Below the pieces are notes generated by a model, which searched no databases, was not told where the DNA came from, and worked only from the letters and a program-made list of their open reading frames with translations. Shown piece after piece: positions 19,093 through 28,879 of a stretch of 64,000 nt of DNA (position 1 is the first letter of the stretch; each line of letters starts with the position of its first letter). The translations under genes were made by a program, and so were the position numbers. Source of the DNA: Flectonema sp. DT1601 (taxonomy: Eukaryota; Euglenozoa; Diplonemea; Diplonemida; Diplonemidae); NCBI GenBank assembly GCA_964019425.1, contig OZ025826.1, positions 540,796-604,795 on the forward strand, given 5' to 3'.

Positions 19093-21915
19093 ATGATTTC
19101 ATCACCACTCGATCATATTGGAGTATCATCATGGGACACAGTCGAGTGGAGTGATGATGATAAAACAATACTCTTCAGTGCTTCATGTGGAGCTATTCTG
19201 GGAAAGTGTTCAGAAGGGATCCACAAAGGAGTTATTGCTGTTGGAGAATCGACGGTTTATTTGTTGTTTGATAATAAAATTAAAGAGAAATGGGAAATAA
19301 CTTCTATTCTAGATATCCTTGAAGTCTCTGATACGAATGGATGGCTTTATTTAGAAACTTGTGACACGTTTGATGTAACGGTTTATGTATCAGAGAAAAG
19401 CAACCTTTTAGAAGTACTGATCGAAGCTGCGGAAGGAATGCTTTCAGAAAATTCAATCTCATTGTCCTCATGGAGGGGTCGGTTTAAAGCAACTGACGAT
19501 CAACTTCAGGTTATGAACGACATCATCAGCAGTATTAATAACGACACACCTCAATCAGATCTAATTGATAAAAAAGTCGACAATGATGAAGCAGCGGATG
19601 ATACAAATGTCACTCCTGGTGACGAAGAAGTACAACAAAATAAAAATAGCGATGGGGAACCCGCCAATGATGGCTTTGAAAAGATGCCAATCAGTACTCT
19701 AAGTATCGATAATATACCTGAAGTCAGCGCCACTGAAAGCATCCTGACTGCTTCAGGAGAGAGGACACCCGAAGAAACTTCAAAACCCGACAACACTGAA
19801 GCTACTGATGGTTTCGAGAAAGTGACTCAACCTGACGAATCATTGCAACCGAAGACAACAAATGTCGATGTAGTTTCTGAAACTACTGAAGATGTTGGTC
19901 AAGAAATGGTAGTCGACGCGATCCCTGACGCAGTACCTGAACTACAGACGAGTACTGCTGAAGATGTCGGTCAAGAAACGGTGGTCGACGTGATCCCTGA
20001 CGCGATCCCTGACGCGATCCCTGACGCGATCCCTGACGCGATCCCTGACGCGATCCCTGACGCGATCCCTGACGCGATCCCTGACGCAGTACCTGAACTA
20101 CAGACGAGTACTGCTGAAGATGTCGGTCAAGAAACGGTGGTCGACGTGATCCCTGACGCGATCCCTGACGCAGTACCTGAACTACAGACGAGTACTGCTG
20201 AAGATGTCGGTCAAGAAACGGTGGTCGACGTGATCCCTGACGCGATCCCTGACGCAGTACCTGAACTACAGACGAGTACTGCTGAAGATGTCGGTCAAGA
20301 AACGGTGGTCGACGTGATCCCTGACGCGATCCCTGACGCGATCCCTGACGCGATCCCTGACGCGATCCCTGACGCGATCCCTGACGCAGTACCTGAACTA
20401 CAGACGAGTACTGCTGAAGATGTCGGTCAAGAAACGGTGGTCGACGTGATCCCTGACGCGATCCCTGACGCGATCCCTGACGCGATCCCTGACGCAGTAC
20501 CTGAACTACAGACGAGTACTGCTGAAGATGTCGGTCAAGAAACGGTGGTCGACGTGATCCCTGACGCGATCCCTGACGCGATCCCTGACGCGATCCCTGA
20601 CGCAGTACCTGAACTACAGACGAGTACTGCTGAAGATGTCGGTCAAGAAACGGTGGTCGACGTGATCCCTGACGCGATCCCTGACGCGATATCTGAACCA
20701 CAGACGAGTACTGCTGAAGATGTCGGTCAAGAAGATGTAGTCGAGAAGAGTACTACTAAAAGTGTTGAAGAAGACGGCGACAACTCAAATCAAGAATGTG
20801 CAACAGAAGCAGCCGCTTCACCTACCAGCGCAGCACCTCAACAACAAGAGAGTGTTCTCGAACAAGTCAAAGATGAGGGAAGTCAAGAATGTGAACCAGA
20901 AACTGACCTGTCTGTCGATGAAGGTGTTGGAACAGCTGTTAGCGAAGCTTCAATTAATTTATCATCAGAGCCTACGAGTACCACACCAGTCTTGTTACTT
21001 AAGCAGAAACTAAATTATGAACTACTAATACATCAAGAGAGAGCTGAATACTTAGAAACAATCCTTCTTACTGAACAACAGGAATGGCATTCGATATGCA
21101 GAAATAACACTTCTCATGGATATGCTGAGTTTTCAAGATTAGAGTCTGAAGTGAATTGCATAAGGACGTCATGGTTGCAGCAATCATCTCCTGCAAGACG
21201 ACAAATACATCTGACAGCGCTCACTATAGAAGAAGAACGAGATAGAGCGATGTTAGTATGTGAGTTTATACAACAACATCCTTCAGTTAGTAATCAGCTG
21301 TCATCAATTAGCCTCTCTCCTAAAACTACCTGCGTGTCCAATTCCTTACGTGGATGGCTTCTCAAAGCTAATCCAACATTCAGTACCTGGCATAAGCGTT
21401 ATGTTGTTTTAGATGCTGGAGTGTTGCATGCCAGTGCTAGCATGGAAAAATTAGTCAGGCTCTGCAGTACCAATGTAATTAAAAAAGTAGAACTAGACAC
21501 CTACTGCAGGTATACGAGTGCTGCTGTTACTCGTCCACCACTTAGACTGGCTGATCAGCTTGGGTTCTTTGTTCTTCTTCAGGATTCGACTGTTTATAGA
21601 TTTTGTGCTTTTTCGAAAGAAGATCGTTCTCGTTGGATGTCTGCGTTGCGGAAGTGTGTTCCTCTTCCTCTGTCAAGACAGGTTGGATTATCGGGGTATC
21701 GAAGTGTTACGAGACATAACAATGTGATAGAAAGAGCGATTGCATCTCCAACTTCCTCACCCCCAAGGACAGTAACTTCTAAATGGACATCATCACCTGC
21801 GAGAACACGAATTTCACACGATGAGTATGTCCCTGTTACTCCTCCGGTATTAACTGATACCAGCGTGAGCCCAAGGAAGAGTAGGAAAACTATGTCTCCT
21901 CGCCCATTCAGATAG
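19093..21915 (+). CDS. PH-domain protein with large in-frame minisatellite
   Basis: 940 aa, one exon, with the start 3 nt after a pyrimidine-rich acceptor (cttctccatcatccag, ending at 19089). Residues 1-125 look like a PH/TH1-type beta domain (VIAVGESTVYLLFDN, then WEITSILDILEVS). Residues about 130-270 are acidic and disordered. Residues 270-555 are an acidic repeat of DAIP tetrapeptides and a QTSTAEDVGQE motif (see repeat entry). A coiled coil spans about 635-700. A canonical PH domain lies at about 750-860: LRGWLLKANPTFSTWHKRYV, then VLDAGVL and the C-terminal-helix tryptophan in SKEDRSRWMSALRKCV. The tail is basic and Ser/Pro-rich. PH domains bind phosphoinositides or proteins, so this is likely a peripheral membrane or cytoskeletal linker with a variable-length acidic spacer. 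Confidence 0.85.
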   Translation: MISSPLDHIGVSSWDTVEWSDDDKTILFSASCGAILGKCSEGIHKGVIAVGESTVYLLFDNKIKEKWEITSILDILEVSDTNGWLYLETCDTFDVTVYVSEKSNLLEVLIEAAEGMLSENSISLSSWRGRFKATDDQLQVMNDIISSINNDTPQSDLIDKKVDNDEAADDTNVTPGDEEVQQNKNSDGEPANDGFEKMPISTLSIDNIPEVSATESILTASGERTPEETSKPDNTEATDGFEKVTQPDESLQPKTTNVDVVSETTEDVGQEMVVDAIPDAVPELQTSTAEDVGQETVVDVIPDAIPDAIPDAIPDAIPDAIPDAIPDAIPDAVPELQTSTAEDVGQETVVDVIPDAIPDAVPELQTSTAEDVGQETVVDVIPDAIPDAVPELQTSTAEDVGQETVVDVIPDAIPDAIPDAIPDAIPDAIPDAVPELQTSTAEDVGQETVVDVIPDAIPDAIPDAIPDAVPELQTSTAEDVGQETVVDVIPDAIPDAIPDAIPDAVPELQTSTAEDVGQETVVDVIPDAIPDAISEPQTSTAEDVGQEDVVEKSTTKSVEEDGDNSNQECATEAAASPTSAAPQQQESVLEQVKDEGSQECEPETDLSVDEGVGTAVSEASINLSSEPTSTTPVLLLKQKLNYELLIHQERAEYLETILLTEQQEWHSICRNNTSHGYAEFSRLESEVNCIRTSWLQQSSPARRQIHLTALTIEEERDRAMLVCEFIQQHPSVSNQLSSISLSPKTTCVSNSLRGWLLKANPTFSTWHKRYVVLDAGVLHASASMEKLVRLCSTNVIKKVELDTYCRYTSAAVTRPPLRLADQLGFFVLLQDSTVYRFCAFSKEDRSRWMSALRKCVPLPLSRQVGLSGYRSVTRHNNVIERAIASPTSSPPRTVTSKWTSSPARTRISHDEYVPVTPPVLTDTSVSPRKSRKTMSPRPFR
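19888..20735 (+). repeat. Coding minisatellite, nested 12-nt and about 75-145 nt units
   Basis: The 12-nt unit GACGCGATCCCT (DAIP) is nested in a larger unit that adds VPELQTSTAEDVGQETVVDV. Eight copies of the QTSTAEDVGQE block are visible. Between blocks the number of DAIP repeats runs 7, 1, 1, 5, 3, 3 and 1. Copies are almost identical at DNA level except at the edges, so the array is young and still changing in length. All unit sizes are multiples of three and the frame is kept. The opposite strand is also open across the array (RQGSRQGSR), a by-product of the repeat. Confidence 0.95.
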
Positions 21916-22190
21916 TTAATATTAAGGGTATTTGTTTAGGTCTTTTGTTTTTTTTTTTAAAAAAAAAAAAATTTTCTGTGTATCATTTTCTTTTAGATGT
22001 ATTATTTTTATGTTGCGTTGCAATATTGTCATCGCGAAGCTGTATCTACACCCGAAGTCATAACTGATATTATTTTGATGTCATTCACTTTATTTATTAT
22101 AAACAGGTAAATCCAAACGGTAATGATCACCTTCAGAATCTCTTTAGAAAGCAGACCATTTATTTATTTCATCCAACAGGTATTAAAAGG

Positions 22191-23534
22191 ATGTCTTGTA
22201 GCAGATCATTACCAGTATGGAATGACTTAAAGAATTACAACCCTAAGTTGCTTTGTGTTACAACAGATCATACGGTTAGGGCAGAACGGACAGAAGTACA
22301 AATTGATGGGTCCTGGGTGAAGAGTAACCATTCACAGCAAATAATAAACATATCAGGAGGTGAAAGTTCCTTCTTCACGACTGACGGAAATAATGTAAAA
22401 AAATGGTCATATTCGAAAACGATTATACAAGAATATACAATCAGGTGTTCGGTTATTGCCAGTTGTCCGAAAGGATGTAATTTTGCAACCGCTGGGCTCA
22501 GCGGTATTTTATACAATGAAAAGGTCATATCGACAACTCCGGAAAACTTTAAAATCCCGACATACTTACACCTAACTAAAACACACATCACAGTTATATG
22601 GGGAAGACAACTACTACAGATTTTTTCAATCACTGATCAACCTGTCAAATTATTTGAAATTTCATCACCAAATGATTACAAGTTCGAATCCGCCTCTGTG
22701 AATATTAATAACAGTAATACCTTCATAGCTCTATGTAGAACATCGATAAAACACATCAATTGTGATGAGACAATAAAAGTAAATAAAACAAAACAAGAAC
22801 AATCAGTACAGAAAGATGAAGCGACGCCAAGTATAAATGATTTAATTTCAGGGAATGCTTTCAAAGCATTAAATGTCAATGATCAAACTTCCTCTCCTAA
22901 ATCTCTGTTAGATGGTTTAAAATCAGAAATACGAAACATCACTGAAAACGAAGAGTATTTCACTGCACCGTTAAATCAGATAACAGGTGGTGAGCGACTA
23001 TCTGTTTCACAACTACCTCATGAATTGATAAAAGCATCAAAAGAGTACGTCGTAGTTCTTGAATACAATCACAATAGTCTTCCATCAGAGCTATACAGAC
23101 AACCTCTGTCAAGTACTCCTGGTAAAGGTTTCTTAAGCCTACTATCTTGTGAACTGTTAGTCGCTAATGATGAAATAATTTCCTTCTCCGATGAGAAGAA
23201 AGTTCATCCTTGGGAGTGTGGTAGTTGCTGTCTCGCAGCATCTCTAAACTCCAACGGAATGATCTCAGCACTTGTTGGGAATAAAACTGCGACTGATAAA
23301 GGAACTGGTGTGTTCTTTTTTGCATCGCAGAGTTCTTCGTTTGCTGATGTAACTCGTGTGGACTTTGAGCCATTAACGTCATCACAACCAGCTCTATTTG
23401 ATGTGGGATTACTAACTAAGAGTTTGACTGCTGCATTTGATGATATTTTAGTAAAGAGATTGAGACCGATTGAGATTCGTCTTGAAAAATTGGAATCAAC
23501 GATCGATTCACTTCAGTCTACGAGGGGTTCTTAA
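22191..23534 (+). CDS. Unknown beta-propeller-like protein with C-terminal coiled coil
   Basis: 447 aa, one exon. An acceptor-like tttatttatttcatccaacag ends at 22179, 11 nt before the ATG. Residues 1-190 show repeated short hydrophobic strands with polar turns (LLCVTTDHTVRAER, SSFFTTDGNNVKKWSY, HITVIWGRQLLQIFSI), as in WD-like propeller blades. The middle is polar with a possible short linear motif block (PSINDLISGNAFKALNV). More strands follow at about 285-395. Residues 405-445 are a clear coiled coil (LRPIEIRLEKLESTIDSLQS). The order of propeller followed by C-terminal coiled coil recalls mRNA-decapping enhancer (EDC4/Ge-1) or vesicle-coat propellers, but I see no diagnostic motif, so the function is left open. 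Confidence 0.75.
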   Translation: MSCSRSLPVWNDLKNYNPKLLCVTTDHTVRAERTEVQIDGSWVKSNHSQQIINISGGESSFFTTDGNNVKKWSYSKTIIQEYTIRCSVIASCPKGCNFATAGLSGILYNEKVISTTPENFKIPTYLHLTKTHITVIWGRQLLQIFSITDQPVKLFEISSPNDYKFESASVNINNSNTFIALCRTSIKHINCDETIKVNKTKQEQSVQKDEATPSINDLISGNAFKALNVNDQTSSPKSLLDGLKSEIRNITENEEYFTAPLNQITGGERLSVSQLPHELIKASKEYVVVLEYNHNSLPSELYRQPLSSTPGKGFLSLLSCELLVANDEIISFSDEKKVHPWECGSCCLAASLNSNGMISALVGNKTATDKGTGVFFFASQSSSFADVTRVDFEPLTSSQPALFDVGLLTKSLTAAFDDILVKRLRPIEIRLEKLESTIDSLQSTRGS

Positions 23535-23883
23535 AAAGTAGAGGACTTTCACTTTATTGACATCGGACTTGAAACTGTCAGCGGGGAAAGAAGACCCTGT
23601 TGAGTTTGACTCTAGTCTGACTTTGTGCAGTGACATAGGGGGTGTAGTTATAGGTGGGAGGTTTACCAACAATGAAATACCACTACTCTTATCGTCGCTT
23701 TACTTATCCAATGATGGGGGAACGGCAGCTGCCTCTTCGGAGGTTAGGGTCCTTTCGGACTCGTGGCTTTTCCGATTCCAGCGACACGTTATAATTCATA
23801 ATACGATTATTAATCTTTTTTTGATTCTACACTTACACTTAATTATTACCCAAAATCTCTCATAGGATAATCACCTTCACAAA
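23535..23883. other. Spacer with an ATG-less open frame
   Basis: A frame in phase with the V-ATPase d start is open from 23557 to 23865 but contains no ATG and looks unlike the family N-terminus. I read this as 3' UTR plus spacer, with the acceptor at 23864-23865. Confidence 0.55.
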
Positions 23884-25165
23884 ATGTTGGAGGCTGTGGT
23901 CCAAGGATATAAGAGTGCTATCTTAAAGCAAGATGACTACAACGCATTGTGTCAGTGTGAGACTCTGCAAGATGTAAAGATGTACCTCCAGACTAATACC
24001 TGTTATGGCGATCCTCCATTTCTTCAGGATGTTGCTCAATTGGATGCGGCAACCATCAGAGACAAAGCACAAGAGAAATTAGTTAAGGAGTTCAATGAGC
24101 TAAGAGAATGGTCAGACCCACCTCTCTCAACTTTCTTGGATTACATTACTTATGATTACATGATCACTAACGTTTTAAAGCTTATCCAAGGAGCAAGAAA
24201 TAACCGTGAAACCACTGAACTTCTCCGTCGTATGCACCCACTCGGAATCTCTGAAGGCATCGGAGCTATGGCAGCAGACTGTGGTACGATTGATGGTATG
24301 TATTCTTTTTTATCTGTTTTCTTTAAAACAAAAAAAACACCAACTAACCTCACCTCACCTCACCACAGCTATATACGAGACAATGATTATTTTGGAACTA
24401 CCGATTATGAAGTTCTTCCAACACAGACAAGAGAGAGTTGAATTTCAGTCTGATCAATCATCAGTATGTTTTTTTTTTTTGTAGATATTTTATAAAAAAA
24501 ATTATACATAAAAAAAATGAATAATAAAAACACATCAGATGGAATACGTTCATGCGATGTTCAAAAAGAGTTACCTAGAGTCATTCTATGACTTGTGTAA
24601 GGACATTGGTGGTACTACTTGGGATGTGATGAAGGAGATATTAGAATTCGAAGCTGACAGAGTAGTAATTGGTTTGACAAGAAACTGCTTCGGTAACAAA
24701 GACATAAAACCAGGTCTTGACAGATCCAGACTGTTCCCAGACTTTGGAACTCTTCTAGACTGGCACAGCAGGATTGCTGATTGTGATGATGATGAGGCCT
24801 TGAAGAACGTCTTAGGTGATGAAAAAGCTGGTCTTCATCACTGGCGTAGCATCGTTTCAGGAGGAAGTGGTCTCGCTGACAATGGAACTGAAATTTCAAT
24901 GATGGAAACTAAATTCATTGAGAAGGCTATCGAACTAAACAAGTCGAGTCTCGCAAGACAATTCCACTTCGGTGTTTACTACTCGTGGTTAAAGGTATGC
25001 CTTCTTACAGTACAGCTTCTGAGATTATATTATGTTTGTTTCACAACACAAACACAAAAAAATAAACAGCTACGTGAGCAAGAACTCAGCAACTTGTTCT
25101 GGATCTGTGCTTGTATCGAGATGAAGACCCGAACTCGTATTACAGAGTTCTCTTCTATTTATTAA
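23884..25165 (+). CDS. V-type proton ATPase subunit d, 4 exons
   Basis: Exons 23884-24295, 24369-24463, 24539-24994 and 25070-25165, 352 aa, close to the usual length of about 350. The sequence follows the family throughout: LEAVVQGYKSAILKQDDYN, then CETLQDVKMYL, FLDYITYDYMITNVLKLIQG, RRMHPLGI, LPIMKFFQH, AMFKKSYLESFYDLCKDIGG, and the C-terminal LREQELSNLFWICACIEMKT. Subunit d sits on the c-ring of the membrane sector and couples it to the central stalk, so it is needed to acidify endosomes, lysosomes or contractile vacuoles. The first ATG lies 18 nt after the AG of ctctcatag (23864-23865). About ten residues usually found before the first helix are missing. An upstream in-frame stretch has no ATG, so I take 23884 as the start. 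Confidence 0.95.
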
Positions 25166-26377
25166 TGTGGGAAAGACATTGCGCCATTCATATTAGTTAT
25201 TTGTGGTTTGCAATGATGTTCTACCGAGTGAGCTTTTGTTGATGGTAAGTTTGTTCTCTTTCCTGCTACAAGAAAATACAGGTCTAAGAAAAAAAAAAAA
25301 AAAAAGAAAAATTATAAAATAAAGAAGAGAGAAAAAAAAAAGAAATTAAAATGCTTCGCGTAATCTTATCGTTGGCGTCTATGATAACAAGAAATTTAAC
25401 AAAAAAAAAAAAACAACAACAAGGAAAAGAGCCTGTTCCTCCCCCCCTTAAGCCTTAAAGATTAAAAAAGACCTGGAAAAAATGAGTGTTTAATGTTCCT
25501 TTGGATAATTTGATTCTCCTTTTCTGTGGCTATCGTCTTGTAGCTGACTTAGTTGTATCCTCGCGTGTTATGTTCCTTCTCGATTTAGGTGAAGGTTCGT
25601 GTCTTTTATTTAATCCCCGTTTTGTTTGTTTTATCCGTGTTGACCTAATAATGTGCTACCTGAACCATGCTTGGTGGCGTGATTCCCGTCTAGATCGATT
25701 CCCGTTGTGGGAGCATTTAGTGATTGTAACATATAAGTAAAAAGGTCTGTCCTCTCGAAAAAAAAAAAAAATCAAAAAGTTTTCATTTTCCCCCAAAACC
25801 CATCCCTATTTTTTTTGTTGTTAAAAGTGACAAAAAAAGGCTCAGTTCCCAGTGTTTTTACGAGTAATTTAAAAGAAAAAAAAAAAGAATAAGAGAGAAA
25901 AAAAAAAAAAAAAAAAAAAGGATAAATAAAATGCCTGCGGAGTTTTAATCTGTTTTTATTCTGCCGTTATCAGGTTGCCAGCTTCGCTTAAGCAGTTCTA
26001 TATTGTTTGAATTATGGTAGCCTTCGTGTGCATAGCGATTTGCGCGTACACCCCAAAAAAATTACTCTGCAAAAAAGGCTACGTTAAGGCTGTGGGATTG
26101 TCTCCGCTTGTTCTAACAGCTGTACTGTTTGCGGCCTTGTTTTTGTTTTCCTTTGCTTGTACAAATGAAGGGGGGGGGAAAAAAAAAAAAAAAAAAAATG
26201 ATGATGATAATTTAAAAGAGAAAAAAAAAACTGAAGAAACATCCAATAACTTATTCGCTCAATCCACCCCCCCTTCCCGCCCTGGCTATTCTCTGAGTAC
26301 AGAATGGGTGGCAAGGTACTCTGGGATTAAATATCATACCGTGTCGATGCCTAACATCAGTAACAATTTAAACTAAA
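25166..26377. other. Spacer, no gene seen
   Basis: 1.2 kb with many A runs (25290, 25400, 25760, 25900, 26180). Two frames of 84 and 120 codons occur; the second runs through poly-A (lysines), and neither resembles a known protein. Confidence 0.5.
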
Positions 26378-26977
26378 ATGTCCGAGGTACCTGAAAATAC
26401 AGAAGTTCGAACTCCGAAACACTCTCCAGCATTGTCACACGCTGAGTCACCTGGCAAACCTTTATTATTTGATAGTGAGTTGGGAAGACCCCTCGCAGCA
26501 CAAATATATAACAAGAGAAGAGCAATAGAGAACGATCATAAATACAAATTACAGTCTTTCGCATTAGATTTAGATCATGTTGGTTATCAACTTGTAAAAA
26601 AGACGTGTGCGACAACGAAATCTGTTCTTAAGTACACAAAGCATGAAGATACTATAAGAAAGGCGATTAAACAACTGGCTGCGAAGGAAGCCTATTACAC
26701 TACCTCTGAACAGCATCTAAGCAACTGTGAGAAATTGGTATGTGAATTTTCATGTAACTTTTATGTTTTGTGTTCAAAAAAAAAAAAAAAACAACAGCTT
26801 GACATCCACGCGAATATTAAAATAGCATCTGCGGAAACCATTCCAATTAGGCTTTGTGTTATATCACAGGCGATTCACTCGGTAGTCGAAAAACAAAAAA
26901 CCATAACAAACATGTCGAAAAATCTCGAAGCGTCAATCGCTAAAGCACAGCAACTGGTGTTGCCAGTACCTCGCTAG
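26378..26977 (+). CDS. Unknown small helical/coiled-coil protein, 2 exons
   Basis: Exons 26378-26737 and 26798-26977, 179 aa. The 60-nt phase 0 intron (GTATGT donor, poly-A then ACAACAG acceptor) is a multiple of three without a stop, so an unspliced form would also stay in frame; the A-run and donor match the other introns, so I treat it as removed. Residues 40-170 are a nearly continuous helix with heptad-like spacing (YNKRRAIENDHKYKLQSFAL, then IRKAIKQLAAKEAYYTTSEQ). The profile is compatible with a BAR-like or spectrin-like three-helix domain, but no specific family is recognised. The N-terminal 30 residues are polar and disordered. The AG of ctaacatcag at 26359-26360 is the likely acceptor. 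Confidence 0.72.
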   Translation: MSEVPENTEVRTPKHSPALSHAESPGKPLLFDSELGRPLAAQIYNKRRAIENDHKYKLQSFALDLDHVGYQLVKKTCATTKSVLKYTKHEDTIRKAIKQLAAKEAYYTTSEQHLSNCEKLVCEFSCNFYVLCSKKKKKQQLDIHANIKIASAETIPIRLCVISQAIHSVVEKQKTITNMSKNLEASIAKAQQLVLPVPR

Positions 26978-27134
26978 GCACCCCTTTTTTTTTTCTCGTG
27001 CTGTTTTGTTCTGGTTTATGATCTAGTTTTGGGTTTAGTGTTCTTTTAGACGACAGAATTGGCTTACAATTAATTACTAAAAGGTGGTCTGTTGTTGCAC
27101 AGACAATAAATAATAATAAAAAAAAATACCAACA

Positions 27135-27668
27135 ATGACCCACCCTGTGTCTCTATCTGTTGATTTTGAGGGTGAGAAATATCGACGATGTGCTGTAGCA
27201 CTTCTTTTTAATCCTGACGGAGAGGTACTAGTCGGTGAGAGAGTTGATCGTAGTGGAAGTTGGGGATGTCCACAAGGAGGTGTTGATGAGGGAGAGACAG
27301 AAAGCCAAGCAGCAGCAAGAGAATTGTTTGAGGAAGTTGGAGTAAAAGTTGGAGATAATAATATTCGTCACCTTCTAGAGATTGAGCCTGACTCATCTTG
27401 CTTCTACAGGTGTCCAGGATCATGGATGGAAAAACTCGGCTTTGTCGGACAACGATTAACATTCGTTGCATTTCACATCCCAACTAGAGAACCACCAACA
27501 TCATTCTGTAATTTAAAAGGCCTCAACGGAGAACCAGCTGAATTTCAAACTGTGAAATGGCAAAATATATCAACTACTGCAACAGATATTTGGAAACCAA
27601 AACAACCAGCCTACCAACACGCTGCTAAGCATCTACCCAAGATCATTTCTTTAATTTCACGGATATAA
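27135..27668 (+). CDS. Nudix hydrolase, RppH/Ap4A-hydrolase type
   Basis: 177 aa, one exon. The Nudix box is complete: G-G-V-D-E-G-E, then AAARELFEEVGV, matching Gx5Ex7REUxEExGU. The upstream PQGG (GSWGCPQGGVDEGE) and the YRRCAVALLFNPDGEVLVGE strand mark the RppH / dinucleoside polyphosphate hydrolase branch, which cleaves Ap4A-type nucleotides or mRNA 5' pyrophosphates. The late WKPKQPAYQHAAKHL matches the C-terminal helix of that branch. No targeting signal is seen, so it is probably cytosolic. The first ATG follows an AG at 27101-27102 (ctgttgttgcacag) by 32 nt. Metal-binding glutamates in the box are all present, so it should be active. Confidence 0.9.
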   Translation: MTHPVSLSVDFEGEKYRRCAVALLFNPDGEVLVGERVDRSGSWGCPQGGVDEGETESQAAARELFEEVGVKVGDNNIRHLLEIEPDSSCFYRCPGSWMEKLGFVGQRLTFVAFHIPTREPPTSFCNLKGLNGEPAEFQTVKWQNISTTATDIWKPKQPAYQHAAKHLPKIISLISRI

Positions 27669-27799
27669 TAAGTTTACTTCATTACGGTGAGAGGTGTAAT
27701 TCCCTAACCTAGGTTCTTACCTCACATCTGAACAGTCGTTGACTATGAAGTAAAATAATTGTATTAAAATAATTCTATTAACAGATACTATCATCTAGC

Positions 27800-28723
27800 A
27801 TGAGTTCTTTCTCTGAAGGATCCTGCATGAGGAGGGTCACAAAATCAATTTCTCTCGCGGGTATTGGAAAACGACAAGATGACAGACCGCAATTCGTTCT
27901 AAAATTAGACCCAAAATACATCGATATGAGTGATGAGTACGGATACAGTATCTCTGCTTTAATTGAAACAGCCGACATGAAAATGATAAAATCACTAATT
28001 CTAAGCAACGGATGGCTAGAAGATAACAACATGATTCCTCTACTAAAACTAATCTCGAATTCAGATGGGAGATTTCCCTTAACAGTGCTTGACTTATCTA
28101 TGAATAGTAACCTTAGTATTGATGTGGGTTTGTCATTTAGAAATACACTAAAAAGATGTCCGTTTTTATGGTATGTTAACCTTGATGGGACGAGTATACC
28201 TGAATGTATTAAAAATCAAATAAGAATAAATGCGATAAATAAATACTTTTCGACTCATACTTTACAAATTGAGTTATCTTGGTTGAGAGAAATTTTTACT
28301 CAAGGAGTGATTCCTATTAACTGGGACAACGCAGAACAGGCTATCCGGTCATACGTTTTCGTAGAAGTACCGAATGTTGTTGAAGAATTATTTAAGAAAT
28401 GTTGGATTAACGCGTTTCGACGTAAGAAAAAACAATGGCAATGCAGCATAGGTCGAATTATTGTTTCAGATATATCTCTCTCACTGCATAAGTTTATATC
28501 GTCGTGTAGTAGGGTTCCAATTTCGAGTATTTTTTCAGACTGTTCTCAAGACAGAGAGTTGTTGAGTAGTTTGTGTCAGTTGTCAGCGTCAGCTGAAAAT
28601 CCAATCACGATCAGCTCTCTCTCGAATTTCAATCTGTTGATTGGAAGCCGTCATTTTCATCGTCAACATTCATTTAATCTGTTGGAGATGATATCATTAG
28701 TGATGCCTGTTGTGGAATATTGA
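27800..28723 (+). CDS. Leucine-rich-repeat-like protein
   Basis: 307 aa, one exon. The AG of ctattaacag at 27783-27784 is followed by a 15-nt leader. Residues 60-145 contain three LRR-like units: MIKSLILSNGWLEDNNMIPL, then LTVLDLSMNSNLSIDVGLSF and FLWYVNLDGTSIPECIKNQI. They have the LxLxx(N/G) pattern of RNI-type repeats. The rest (residues 150-300) is helical with Trp-containing segments (SWLREIFTQGVIPINWD) and shows no motif I know. No signal peptide or membrane segment. A protein-binding role is likely. Confidence 0.75.
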   Translation: MSSFSEGSCMRRVTKSISLAGIGKRQDDRPQFVLKLDPKYIDMSDEYGYSISALIETADMKMIKSLILSNGWLEDNNMIPLLKLISNSDGRFPLTVLDLSMNSNLSIDVGLSFRNTLKRCPFLWYVNLDGTSIPECIKNQIRINAINKYFSTHTLQIELSWLREIFTQGVIPINWDNAEQAIRSYVFVEVPNVVEELFKKCWINAFRRKKKQWQCSIGRIIVSDISLSLHKFISSCSRVPISSIFSDCSQDRELLSSLCQLSASAENPITISSLSNFNLLIGSRHFHRQHSFNLLEMISLVMPVVEY

Positions 28724-28879
28724 GTAGAATTTAAAAAAAAAAAAAAATTCAAGTGAAAACTTTACAGTCTCCACCTTCTTAGATTTGACGTAACTTCATT
28801 ACACAACAATTTTTTAGATTATATTATTTTCCTTCCCATCAGACAATCAAACAAGGTTGTTCACAACTCATGCCAACAG

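Noticed and set aside
23557-23865. N-terminal extension or first exon for V-ATPase subunit d
   Set aside because: The in-phase frame has no ATG and does not resemble the family N-terminus; the AG at 23864-23865 explains the 5' end as a leader acceptor.
26014-26376. 120-codon frame before the small helical gene
   Set aside because: It includes a poly-lysine run from a homopolymer and resembles no protein; the frame is probably chance.
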